A stretch of 64,000 nt of DNA. It comes from Trichobilharzia regenti (Eukaryota > Platyhelminthes > Trematoda > Strigeidida > Schistosomatidae). Positions 42,690 through 52,168 of the stretch are shown piece by piece. Location of the stretch: NCBI GenBank assembly GCA_944472135.2, contig OX235265.1, positions 53,393,112-53,457,111 on the forward strand, given 5' to 3'. Made by a program: the position numbers and the translations under genes. The stretch's first letter is position 1; every line of letters starts with the position of its first letter. The notes under the pieces are model-generated. The model saw only the letters and a list, made by a program, of their open reading frames with translations, did no database searches and had not been told where the DNA came from.

Positions 42690-44167
42690 TGACAAGCCCA
42701 TATCATTGTATCGCAGAATATAGATAATGATCAACCATGGACAAAAGCGTTCTATCACGATCATTATCACAAATATTCACTTTACCGTCGTCTATCTGGT
42801 CGACTTCATCATTTTCAAACTCTTTAATAACAACAGTAGATGACTTGGATTCATTCTCGTGAATCCTTAAAGGTTTTATACCTTTACTCTGACTAGTAAT
42901 ACCTTGTAAACTTGTGGAGTCAGAACTGGACTCTAAAACTGCAACTGTCTTCTTCTGCACAAACTGTGGTGTCGTCGGTGACACTCTATTCAACAATGGC
43001 TTACCACATGCAACTACAGGCTTCTTCACCGCACCATTTTCATCACACAATTCGTAGTGAGAACTTGATGAAGCTGTCTCCACATTTAGCCTACCACTAA
43101 ACTTGGTCACTCCTTCACAGTTCGCCTTTGTATGCACCTCTTGCACACGTGTAAAACGCAACCGTGTTTGTCCCACAACTAGTAACCTATATTTTGGGGA
43201 TGTCCCACGAAAGATGTTACACTCACTAAGTCTATATGCATTACTAGACATCATGGAGCTTTCTCGATAACCACCTCTCTGAGGCCCACTCGTCATCAAT
43301 GATTGCATTTTGATCTCAGACTGCTCTATTCTAGGGGTGAGATCTAATAGACTGGAAAACTTGCTCATAGATTGATTGACGCTATCTTTTACCAGTTTCA
43401 GGATATCATCAAACCTTGGCTCGATACCGTCATCCTCCATACGGGAGCTTATCTTCACCCACTTCCTTTGCAGTCGAGTAGGTAGGCGTCTCGCTATTAC
43501 TTCCAGTATAAAACTCGAGTTGAGGTCACTCATGCAATTCATCTAAATCAACGTATTCTTATAAGTCATCAGATTATCGGAAAACTCAGAGAGTGCCTTG
43601 GAGTCATTTTGTAATTGACCACCATTACCCTTAACAGCCCCGGATAATTTCCCTACAATTGTCGAAGCTCTTCCGAATCTTTGACGCAGTACACTTACAG
43701 CCTCAGAGTATCCTTTGTTTGGGGGCATGAACTTACAGTACTGTACAGCTCTTGCAGCAGCACAAGTGCAGTACCTCATCAAATAATAATATATTCTCAT
43801 TTTGTGCATGAGGGACGCCAGTTTACAGGCATCATCAATATGATAAATTGCATATACGATTGGCAATCATAATTATTAATAATGTTTTAACAAAATACAT
43901 TAACTTCATTTCATCATTTGAAACAAAACCACTCAGCATGATCTCAAACTCTTTGATAAACTGTGGATAGTCGGTTGGGTTTCCATCAAACTACCGAGGC
44001 TCGAATTTAGGTCACTTTAAACACTGACTACCCCTAAATGGCGAACCATGGACAACAGATGCATTATGGTGGCCATCATACATATCATTACAATTAACAA
44101 GCGACCCGGAATTACTTACTTTCCTGCTTGCTTCCAAGGCGCCTTTTCCTTTCTTTGACCCAGCCAT
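42690..44167 (-). pseudogene. Decayed gag-only ORF
   Basis: ATG at 44167 opens MAGSKKGK, like MPGSKKGQ of the younger copies. The N-terminal gag region is broken by stops and by a 105-bp insertion (43786-43893). The block from 43542 to 43200 (SDLNSSFILEVIARRLPTRL, FDDILKLVKDSVNQS) is much better preserved, and almost identical to the young copies, than its flanks. This suggests a recent patch of gene conversion. The end still shows YSAIQ/YILRYNDM-like text near 42700, so the hydrophobic-tail region existed in the old family too. Confidence 0.82.
43786..43893. repeat. 105-bp dispersed unit inserted in decayed gag
   Basis: Sequence with AATGAGAA-type start (reverse) and GGGACGCCAGTTTACAGGC in the middle, also at about 12970-13080 and 41105-41240. 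In the young gag copies CATCAAAT runs directly into ACATTAAC; here the unit lies between them with AAAT at both edges, which could be a 4-bp duplication. Confidence 0.7.
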
Positions 44168-44263
44168 TATTGAACTTGACCAAACAGTTCAAAGGTTCCA
44201 GATAACACTTGTCCAAAGAAGACGGGCAAACACGAGGTAAGACGAACAGAATCTATGAGAAAC

Positions 44264-44607
44264 TGTCAATGTCCGGGTCTTACTACGCTGGACCTCACGC
44301 TGTCCCTCGAAGACTTTCAGAAACATTGCATAGTAGCCAACGCGAAAAACCAGAACACAGATTGGCGACTCGAGAATCTTTTATTCTTACGCCAATATGT
44401 TACCAACAATAAGGTTATTATACACAAGGTCTAACGATAAATGTTATAATAATAAATCACAATATTACTTCTGATAGTTTTTTATCTTCCAAAGAACAGC
44501 AAACGATGAGACAATGACTGCTGGATTGATGACTCCCGCGAAAAATATGGATTTGGGTTTGAGAAAACAACCATGAATTGATCGTTCAATCTCCAACTGC
44601 ATCTACA
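44264..44607 (-). repeat. Diverged 5' LTR of the decayed copy
   Basis: Aligns throughout with the young LTRs (TACGCTGGACCTCACGCTG for TACGCTCGGGCCCACGCTG; GAATTGATCGTTCAATCT near the end). Confidence 0.8.
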
Positions 44608-45364
44608 ATGACTGTTTTAGATTCAATTGAATCCAAACAGAGACAAAAAATTGAAGTTTTTATCACCACTTGTGTATGATGACGGCCGTGCTGCGGCTCT
44701 TCAACTCCCTTGATAACTGACGTGCTCATCTAGCTTATTTCCAATTAACTGATGAATAGTTCTGAAGGTGAATGGGGCTCCCATGTATCCCAAATAAATA
44801 CACGTAGCCTACATGTAGTACACTGCTTACTGAGACATTTGATGCCTACTTTCGGATCTTCTTGACGAGAAAACAGTATATCCAGGTATACCTACATATG
44901 CATAAGTGTACGTATATGCTGCATTAACCATGCCATTTTTGTCATGATTAACCAGACCACTGTGTATATTATACTCATCTAATGATCTCTGAAAATAATG
45001 GTCAAGCGACCATTGAAGTTTCTTGAAGCTATTATCTCTTCAGAACATTGTTTCCATTCTTGACACTCCAGAGAAGTCCTTAGATCTTGATGTCATTATT
45101 TAGTTGAATTCAGCAAATGAATCTACCGGTTTATCATTTCTCTCCTGAGCTGTAATAGTTTGTGTTGTCAGTTATCTATCCGACTTGATAAAACGCTCCT
45201 GGAAATTGAGAAATTAACCAAGCAGCTAAATGATGTTATAAATTACCTCAACTCGAATGACAAACTGGCTAATCACAAGCGTGTAAATCACTTGTTCATC
45301 TCACTCGCGGGCAGTCAAAATTACGGCTCTAGACAGGCTGCCCAGCTTTGCCGGGCAGTTATTA
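44608..45364. other. Unassigned interval
   Basis: No gene supported. A 14-bp perfect palindrome, GATTCAATTGAATC, lies near 44620 within a weak CTGTTT/AAACAG stem. Confidence 0.35.
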
Positions 45365-46190
45365 GTGGCACACACCGTTTGAGCTTAGGTGTTATCAAGA
45401 TGTTGTGTGGGAGTTGTTCTACGTTGTTTCTAGGCGTTTTTACGACTGGAATGCATTATAATACCATATTTTAACGAAAAGACGTTGGAAAATGGTGGCA
45501 AGTAGACGTTTTCAGCATTTTGATTAAACGTGTATCTGTCATCGAATTTCGTTTTTCCTATGCATGAGGAATGTGAAAATTCTCTGTACATTGTTAACTA
45601 TTGTAATAAAGACAAAATAAGTTAGGTAAATGAAGTATATTTTGCGAAATGCTGAAGTGGTGTTTTGAATGTCTGAGTAATGAAAACTTGGTAACAGTCA
45701 CAAGATTTGCAGTTATAAAGGAGTGTGAGATGATTTATTCGTAAGATAACAGTGTACAAACAAAGTTTTTGCTAAAGGATACTTTGGTATGTAGCATTTT
45801 GGAATTGTTAATTATTTAGTAATAGATGTTTCACTGTTGTTGATTTGCAGGTTACAGTTGGAATTTAAGGAATGGTTCATATTATTTGGAGGCTCTGATG
45901 AAGTGCAACTGAAGTATTTGCGTGTTAACGTTTGAATCTTTGTGATGTTATAAAATTGTTCATCAAAATATATATTTCTTAAAAGTTCTAACGGTATTAT
46001 TGTACTACTACTTCCCTCTGCTTGTCAAAGGAATAGTGCTGTAGCCAGTTTTGGAATACCTAATCATTTACTTTGAAAGAGTGATAATTTGCGAAGCATA
46101 AGAACACTGGGATAATTATGTTCATAAGATATGCCTATAATACGCCATTTTCGATGTAAGTAGCCGTCCTACATTTGTTATTATGTATAT

Positions 46191-46383
46191 GAGCGTCGGT
46201 GCCACATTGGCTACTGCTCTCGCCGACCATGCTCATGGTCCGGGGTTAGATCCCATGCCGACGCACACTAGATACCTTTGGTCGGCCTGCAAAGCTTGGA
46301 CTACCGATATCATATGCTGAAAATTCCATACTTGTACCAAAAATACGGTGGGACATCAAGCTGCAATAAAAAATATAAAAAAA
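46191..46383 (+). mobile_element. tRNA-derived SINE
   Basis: A 193-bp insertion whose exact empty site is at about 62376 in copy B. Its head (46193-46264) folds like a tRNA: 7-bp acceptor stem GCGTCGG/CCGACGC, an A-box-like TGCCACATTGG and a B-box-like GGGTTAGATCCC. The 3' part (TGCTGAAAATTCCA then TTGTACC) is shared with 59333-59390, and it ends in an A-rich tail. Only a very short target repeat, if any, is visible. Confidence 0.85.
46193..46264 (+). promoter_or_regulatory. tRNA-like RNA polymerase III promoter of the SINE
   Basis: Internal A- and B-box-like sequences in a cloverleaf-like 72-nt head. It is not a tRNA gene: the anticodon arm is irregular, and it continues directly into the SINE body. 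Confidence 0.65.
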
Positions 46384-46600
46384 TGTAGTAATCGCATAAC
46401 AAACATAAGCTCAACGTATAATTTTTCGCAGGCCCTGATAAAAGGAAATCTTTCACGCAGTCGAATCGAATGTAACTGAAAAGTTGCATGCACATAAGGA
46501 CTAATAATGGACTACGACTTTGACAGTATTTTAGAAAAGGGTTACTATATTTCGTTATTATAATACAAACACATGTTTGACAGTCTTTTCTTACTAACGC

Positions 46601-46959
46601 TGACAGCCACGTCTCGTAAACCGTTAATACCCAGCTCTTGCCGCACTCGGTCTCACGCTGTTCCTTGAAGCTTCTCAGAAACGCATAGTAATAACGGACG
46701 CAAAAACTAAAACACCAATTGGCGACTCGAGGATTCTTCATTGTAACACCAACATATAAAAAATATTTATACTAAAGTCTGTGAACAAATATTACAATAA
46801 TAAATCACAATATTACTTCTGACGGTTTTCTGCTGACTTCTTTCTGAACAGCGACCGATGAGACGATGACTGTCGTATTGATGCCTCCACGAAAATTGGG
46901 GAAGTTGGTTTTGAGCAAACAACCATGAATTGATCGTTCAATCTTCAACTACATTGACA
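46601..46959 (-). repeat. Older solo LTR of the gag-only family, TSD AACGC
   Basis: 359 bp, start drifted to TGACAGCC, end CTACATTGACA. Exact 5-bp duplications AACGC lie at 46596-46600 and 46960-46964. It represents an older LTR subtype with GACTCGAGG and GTTTTCTGCTGAC, also seen in the right half of the LTR at 58889-59588. Confidence 0.9.
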
Positions 46960-47850
46960 AACGCTAATGCATACTTATACTATGCGCAAATGGATTAAAT
47001 GTAACTGAAATATTTCATGCGAGGCTCGATGACACACTGAGGAAATAATAACGGTTTACGACTATGACGCATTTCACACAAGTATTACCACACTATCTAT
47101 CAATTTCGTTAACTATGCAATCTCCTCATAATGATAAATAAGGGAGATACAGGTAGTCAACATAAATGCATATATTTACAAAAGATTAACAGTCAAACAG
47201 CACATATTCACATTAAAAAGGGTTTATACAATTCAGTGGAAAGAAATCAGAGTTGTAGATTTTTTATGGCTGCGTCATCATCATATCAAAGTCCACTAAT
47301 CGTTTTATCCACAATATTTGGATCAGTTTCCCTCGTATGGTAGTGACACTGGACTCGTCTTTACAGCTTTCAGCTCCACCAGATCCTTCAGAAGAAACTG
47401 GTTATGATCTTTCCATGCAAGTATCGGGATTCTATTCCTTCGACCACCTCCGGCCGCACCGAGGAATATCTAAGGATGTATACATATCAGGTGAATCAAT
47501 CTTACCTCAGGTGAACGATTCCTTATCTTAGCCACAATAAATATGTGAACAGAGGAGGGAACAGTAGTAAAATCTGTAAGATTAGTCCATATATTCCATG
47601 ACAGATTCGAAGAATTATCGAACTTCCGATTCATCTTTCACAGTTTGTCTTCTGCAAAATGCAAATATTACACAACTGCCTCTCCTATACGCCCGTTACA
47701 GCCAGCTGAAAAAAGACTAAATCTTCAAGCATTATACCTCTTACAGAATAATATTCCTTTTGTCAATGGATCCAATGCAGGCAAAGTTCAACAGTAGCGT
47801 CCTAAGAGTGCGAACGCACGAGTGACCTTCAGCTGACCAATCGTAAAAAT

Positions 47851-48180
47851 GAGGAATGTTTGCTCAAAAAATGATGTATAAAGACAAGAAAATGTTTAAA
47901 AACTTACTAATCGGGTTGTCTTTCTCTGACATGGCCTAAAAATACGTCCTAGTTATATCGAGGAGTATCATTTGCTGCGTTAGACTAATTTCTTTACACG
48001 TGTTAACCTAGATGACTACAGATAAATGTTTTTGTGAATCGTTTATCTCTCTCACTCTGCTTGCAGTCTTCCAAAACAGCCCTCGGTTGAATTATTATGG
48101 TTTCCAGCAAGAGGACAGACGACTGCTTAGCTGGAAAACGTAGATAATAAAACATTAAAGAGGCATATATGATGAATGGA
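47851..48180. other. Unassigned interval
   Basis: Flank of the Merlin transposase gene. No gene or clear terminal inverted repeat recognised. Confidence 0.35.
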
Positions 48181-48224
48181 AATGTATATTTATTGAAAAA
48201 AGCATAAAATGGATAATAAAATAG

Positions 48225-49203
48225 TTACATGGGATATCCTTCTCGAACGTGTGGGAGAAACATCTCCCACTTTAGCATAGGACTGTCAGTGGAGAAGTTG
48301 CACCATATCCTGTACATATATTCATCCAGATGACTATAAATGGGATCCTTTTGAGATTCATTTATAGCCCTTATCCTATTTTTCAACCTGCCCCAAAATC
48401 CTTCAATAGAATTTGTATGTGTCCTCGTAACGGGATCCACAAAATCACTTGAATGGTTGATTCTATGATGAATATGTCCCAGACATGACAGCGAATTGTA
48501 ACCTTTCCATTCGTCCGTATGTATTATAGACCCTCTTTTTACAAGTCTGGTAATAATAGGTATGAGAGTAGTTGCCTTTCTATCTGCTACCCTTCCGACG
48601 AATCCTTTTCGGTGGGATGTGTCATACAAACCTATTACCCAAATATTGTTCGCTCGCTGGCGACCACGGTTGTATTTCTTTTTTACCAGCATTGTTTCAT
48701 CGATATGCACGATAACGTCTTCTCCACCCAGCAAACAAGTGATTTTCTCCATTTTCCATGGTGCGATATCTCTGCAATGTTGGTACCACTGGACTGTTGA
48801 GACGAGGCTATTCTCCGTATCGGCTGCTGCTTCTCTCACTGGCTGTTTCAGCACCCAGTAGTTGCAGATATATAAAATCTGGGTTAGGGACAGATGTAAC
48901 CTAGTGAAAGTTCCTACGAAATATTAAAATTATCAGCTTACCCTCTCTGATACTAGCACGTTTCAAACATACACCACAACGATGAAAAAATCAATCACTT
49001 GATCTGTTATAGCTTTTTAAAGTCATGATACCACCACACGAACAAGTTCGCTCCTTCTGGAGCCACCCAAAATCCAGACAATACTGGAAAACACTATCCT
49101 CCTCGAATTGAAACCGTAACCTTGTAAGGGCGCGCATTAGAAATGAATCAAGCGCTATACAACATTGAACTACGTTCGTGAACCTCATTGTACAATTTGA
49201 CAT
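48225..49203 (-). pseudogene. Merlin (IS1016-type) DDE transposase with a 28-bp intron
   Basis: ATG at 49203. Exon 1 encodes RALTRLRFQFEEDSVFQYC, a zinc-ribbon-like TCSCGGIM and FFHRCGVC, with one in-frame TGA at codon 71 (48991-48993). A GT...AG gap of 28 bp (48914-48941) has to be removed to join RASIREG to TFTRLHLSLTQILYICNYW; without this the frame is lost. Exon 2 carries VQWYQHCRDIAPW and the DDE catalytic set: VIVHIDETML, IIHTDEWKGYNSL and NSIEGFWGRLKNRIR. These are ISXO2-like/Merlin transposase hallmarks, and Merlin elements are known from schistosomes. The enzyme would cut and paste the element. One nonsense codon makes the copy inactive, though it may be mobilised in trans. Confidence 0.9.
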
Positions 49204-49300
49204 CGTTCGGGAATCTCATTGGATAATTCTCTGATTGGTAGTTAGTGGTGTCAAAAGTTTAACTTCGCCACAAATTAAAATAAATGACATGAACTATTAA

Positions 49301-49440
49301 TCTAACCTGAGTCGTAACCATAAGCCTAATCCTGACCCTAACACTAACCCTAACCTCAATCCTTACCCTAATCATAACTCTTATCCGAACCGTAATTGTA
49401 ACCCTAATGCTAATTACAACCCTTAACCTAACCCTAACGA
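49301..49440 (+). repeat. Degenerate interstitial telomeric repeat (CCCTAA)n
   Basis: About 140 bp of CCCTAA/CCTAAC-type hexamers with many substitutions (ACCCTAACACTAACCC, TAACCTAACCCTAACG). It lies about 100 bp from the transposase start codon. TTAGGG is the standard animal and trematode telomere unit. Confidence 0.85.
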
Positions 49441-50854
49441 GCTATTAACACATTGTCCAAACGGTACTTAAAAACGTGACCTGGGTGAAATTTTCTCCTA
49501 CGTTGGTGAATAGTGTTGATATTTCAGCTATGATTATGACAGATGTCGTTAGCCGACGATTAGAATGCGTTCAAGGTCATTGGAGCGTTCACACTCCTCG
49601 ACTGAAATTATCCGGCATGCTCAAGGTCATTGATGGAGTGAGACTCAAAGGTCATTTTCGTCCATATTAGTCGGACATGCTGGATTGCCTTTGCGTATCC
49701 GTTCGCTTACACACCGGTTTTCCTGTTCATCCTGCATTTATTCACAACTTATCTTGATGCGCATTGTTCACAAAAGATGCGTTTCACCTCATTTTTGTTT
49801 CCGTTGCTGTTAAAATTACTAATTTCGTATGTTTCGGAAGTTTTTACCACCAGGGCAGTGCATTCATTTCATTACAACTGTTTCACACGTTGTTTTCATG
49901 CCTGTTTGCAATGTTTTGGTTGTTTTTCAGCTACTAATGAAGTAGTTCCGCGTGGAAGTTTAGCAATATATGCACGTGAACGTGTTAAGCTGACAAAAGC
50001 CGTTGTTTTTAGTCCATTTGCTGGATGCCGTTATTGTTTCTTGCTCAACTGATTAATTGGTGTGTAGAGATCTGGGAAAAATAATGTCTTTCACATGCAT
50101 GTTTACAGCTTGCAACAATCTGCGAGTTAATCTGGTGAGGAGAATACCATCAGGTTTGATATTGGCAAGGTTTACGAAGAGCATATTAAACCTGGAGATT
50201 TCAGATCGTGGTTTGAAGTTGAAAAAGCTTTGAAGCTTTTCGAGAAGCTGAGTATACCATCAGTGCATATTATCAGTTAAAGAATCGGATATATTGTCAG
50301 AGAATCTATATCAAACAAGGTTGAGTCACATGAGAAGTATGAATCTGTTGTGCCTGTATGTGGTTTTGGAACTGAAGGAAACTTGAAAGCAATGAGAAAC
50401 CCCTGAATGGTGAGTGTTACTTATCCTTAATAATGCCCAATGTGCTAGATCCAAATGCATGAACTAAGACCCTGTAGCAAAGCCATTGTTAACGGTCATT
50501 CAGTGTGTTGCAAAACCACTTTAAAGCGGATAACATGATGATCTGGTGAGTGTACGAACTATCCCAGTTAAAGCTAAGAATTTAATTAGCGAGAATAACA
50601 TTCGGGTTGTGGTCTACAACAATCTGAGAAGCTAATTGTTATTCGGCGTGAAAATATTGGATTAATGCAGATTGCTTGTTTAATTTCAAATAATGAAATT
50701 CTCATTCTGTGGATGTTTGTGATTACTCCGTGGCTATAAGTACGGATGCTCATGGACTTTAAGAAAACCAAATACAGTTTCCTGAAACCATTGCTTTTCT
50801 TTTTCTTGGTGAAACATATGTTAATACTATTAGAAGATTAAGTATCAAAGCAGG
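49441..50854. other. Unassigned interval
   Basis: No recognised gene. Between 49560 and 49680 a TCAAGGTCATT-type motif occurs three times with spacing of about 40-60 bp. A plus frame at 49777-50052 (91 codons, Cys/Phe-rich) has no domain I know and may be chance. Confidence 0.35.
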
Positions 50855-51219
50855 TGTCAGTCTCGTCTCATAAACCGTTAATGCCCAGCTCTCGCTACGC
50901 TCGGGCCCACGCTGTTCCTTTGAGTTTCAGAAGCGCTGAGTAATAACGGACGCAAAAACCAAAACACCGATCTGCTGCTTGTTATTCCTTTATTGTTACA
51001 CCAACATATAAAAGGAATAAACGAACTAAGCAACTAAGGTCTGAAAACAAATATTACAATAATAAATCTCTGTATTACTTCTGACGATGTTTCACTCTCC
51101 TTTCTGAACAGAGACGGATGAGACGATGACTGCCGTATTGATGCCTCCGCGAAAATTGGGGAAGTTGGTTTTGAGCAAACAACCAAGAATTGATCGTTCA
51201 ATCTTCAACTCCATTGACA
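50855..51219 (-). repeat. 3' LTR of the left-arm element
   Basis: 365 bp, starting TGTCAGTCTCGTCTCAT, ending CTCCATTGACA. It has GAAGTTGGTTTTGAGC where the other LTR of this element has GAAGTTGATTTTGAGC. Confidence 0.93.
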
Positions 51220-52168
51220 CTCCCCGGCAAAAAACCGATCCATCCCTTTTTTCCTTCACGACCAAGACACGTTGACTTGGATGCCATTGCGAGAACCTGG
51301 GTCACACGGACAGAGCTGAAATGGAAAACAAACAGAAAGCCAACACACCACGAGCATACCCACAGCACAATCTCACACGTCGCTGACGACCTGCGCCTCC
51401 AGACAGGGACCTCCTCTTGACATCTTGCAACACAATCGCCATTTGCTAGAATGACTCTTGCAGAATGCAAAGTGACCATGGCAGCATCTCACGATACTCT
51501 ACGCACATCCTCGTATCTACTCACTACCAATTACCACTGCAATCGCTTGTCACTCATTCTGCCTCAGTTCTAATAGCGGTGACGCATGCGAGCCTCAGTC
51601 GTTTACACTCTTTCTCCCCGGCGTGTCGGACCGCAGCTAACAATTATCTCCGTGTGCGTTTCATTCTCATCAATAGCCTCCCCGGCGTATACGACCCATC
51701 TGCTGTCCTTAACATCAATCAATTCCTTCATGGATGTAGAAGACTCGAAACAACTTCAGAAATAATCACGACGAAAATTTTAACAAAATTATGCAATAAC
51801 AACAAGACACGAAAACAACAAGTAAACACAATGAATCCAAAAACACCAAATGATATGACACACCACACGTATATACAAACGGTACAAACAACCTCGCCGA
51901 TACTGCCTTGGTGGAATTCCTTTGAAGAATTGCAGGACTTACACCAGTAGGCCTACAAACCTTCACAGGTTGACGATTGTAATTTGTGGAATGTACGGAC
52001 ACAAACAAGATTAACCAACAATTACATCAATTGGAACTCACACAATTATTTAACACAGACATATGTAGAATCACTACATCAAAAACGTGGATTCTGACAC
52101 GAAAATCAACCCTTGAGGAACTGTAGGACTTACAGCAGTACGCCTACAACCCTTCTCAGGTTGACGCC
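51220..52168 (-). other. 3' non-coding region of left-arm element, two hairpin modules
   Basis: Hairpin modules at 51920-51974 and 52111-52166; the middle module of the other copies is missing, with about 190 bp less sequence. The polypurine-like CCGGGGAG abuts the LTR. Confidence 0.7.

Larger units (their letters stand above)
41680..44607 (-). mobile_element. Old, decayed copy of the gag-only family
   Basis: The left LTR is reduced to about 50 bp (41683-41732: TACTACGCTGGACCTCACGC, then a jump to the TTCAACTACATTGACA end). The right LTR (44264-44607) is diverged but alignable from TGTCAATGTCCG to its end. Between them lie a single hairpin module (42478-42535) and a broken gag. Conserved blocks survive in order, so it is an ancient member of the same family. 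Confidence 0.85.
45365..47850 (+). repeat. Long non-coding repeat, copy A
   Basis: Co-linear with 61556-63230 over many blocks: CATATTTTAACGAAAA, AGTAGACGTTTTCAGCA, TATCTGTCATCGAATTTCG, GTAGTAATCGCA and CTTCAGAAGAAACTGGTTATGA. Copy A also carries a SINE and a solo LTR that copy B lacks. The open frames differ between copies, so I read it as non-coding transposon sequence of unknown class. Confidence 0.7.

Noticed and set aside
44612..44642. Palindrome GATTCAATTGAATC as an operator or transposon end
   Set aside because: Single occurrence seen and no flanking repeat; probably chance in AT-rich sequence.
45160..45474. A 104-codon plus-strand frame (MCCQLSIRLDKTLLEIEKL) as a gene
   Set aside because: Its second half lies in repeat A and is not conserved as protein in repeat B; there is no start context or domain.
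46193..46264. A genuine tRNA gene
   Set aside because: The acceptor and T arms fit, but the anticodon arm is irregular and the sequence continues into an A-tailed SINE with a precise empty site elsewhere.
49777..50052. A 91-codon Cys/Phe-rich frame as a secreted peptide gene
   Set aside because: The N-terminus is hydrophobic, but there is no homologous copy, no splice evidence and no domain; it is compatible with chance.
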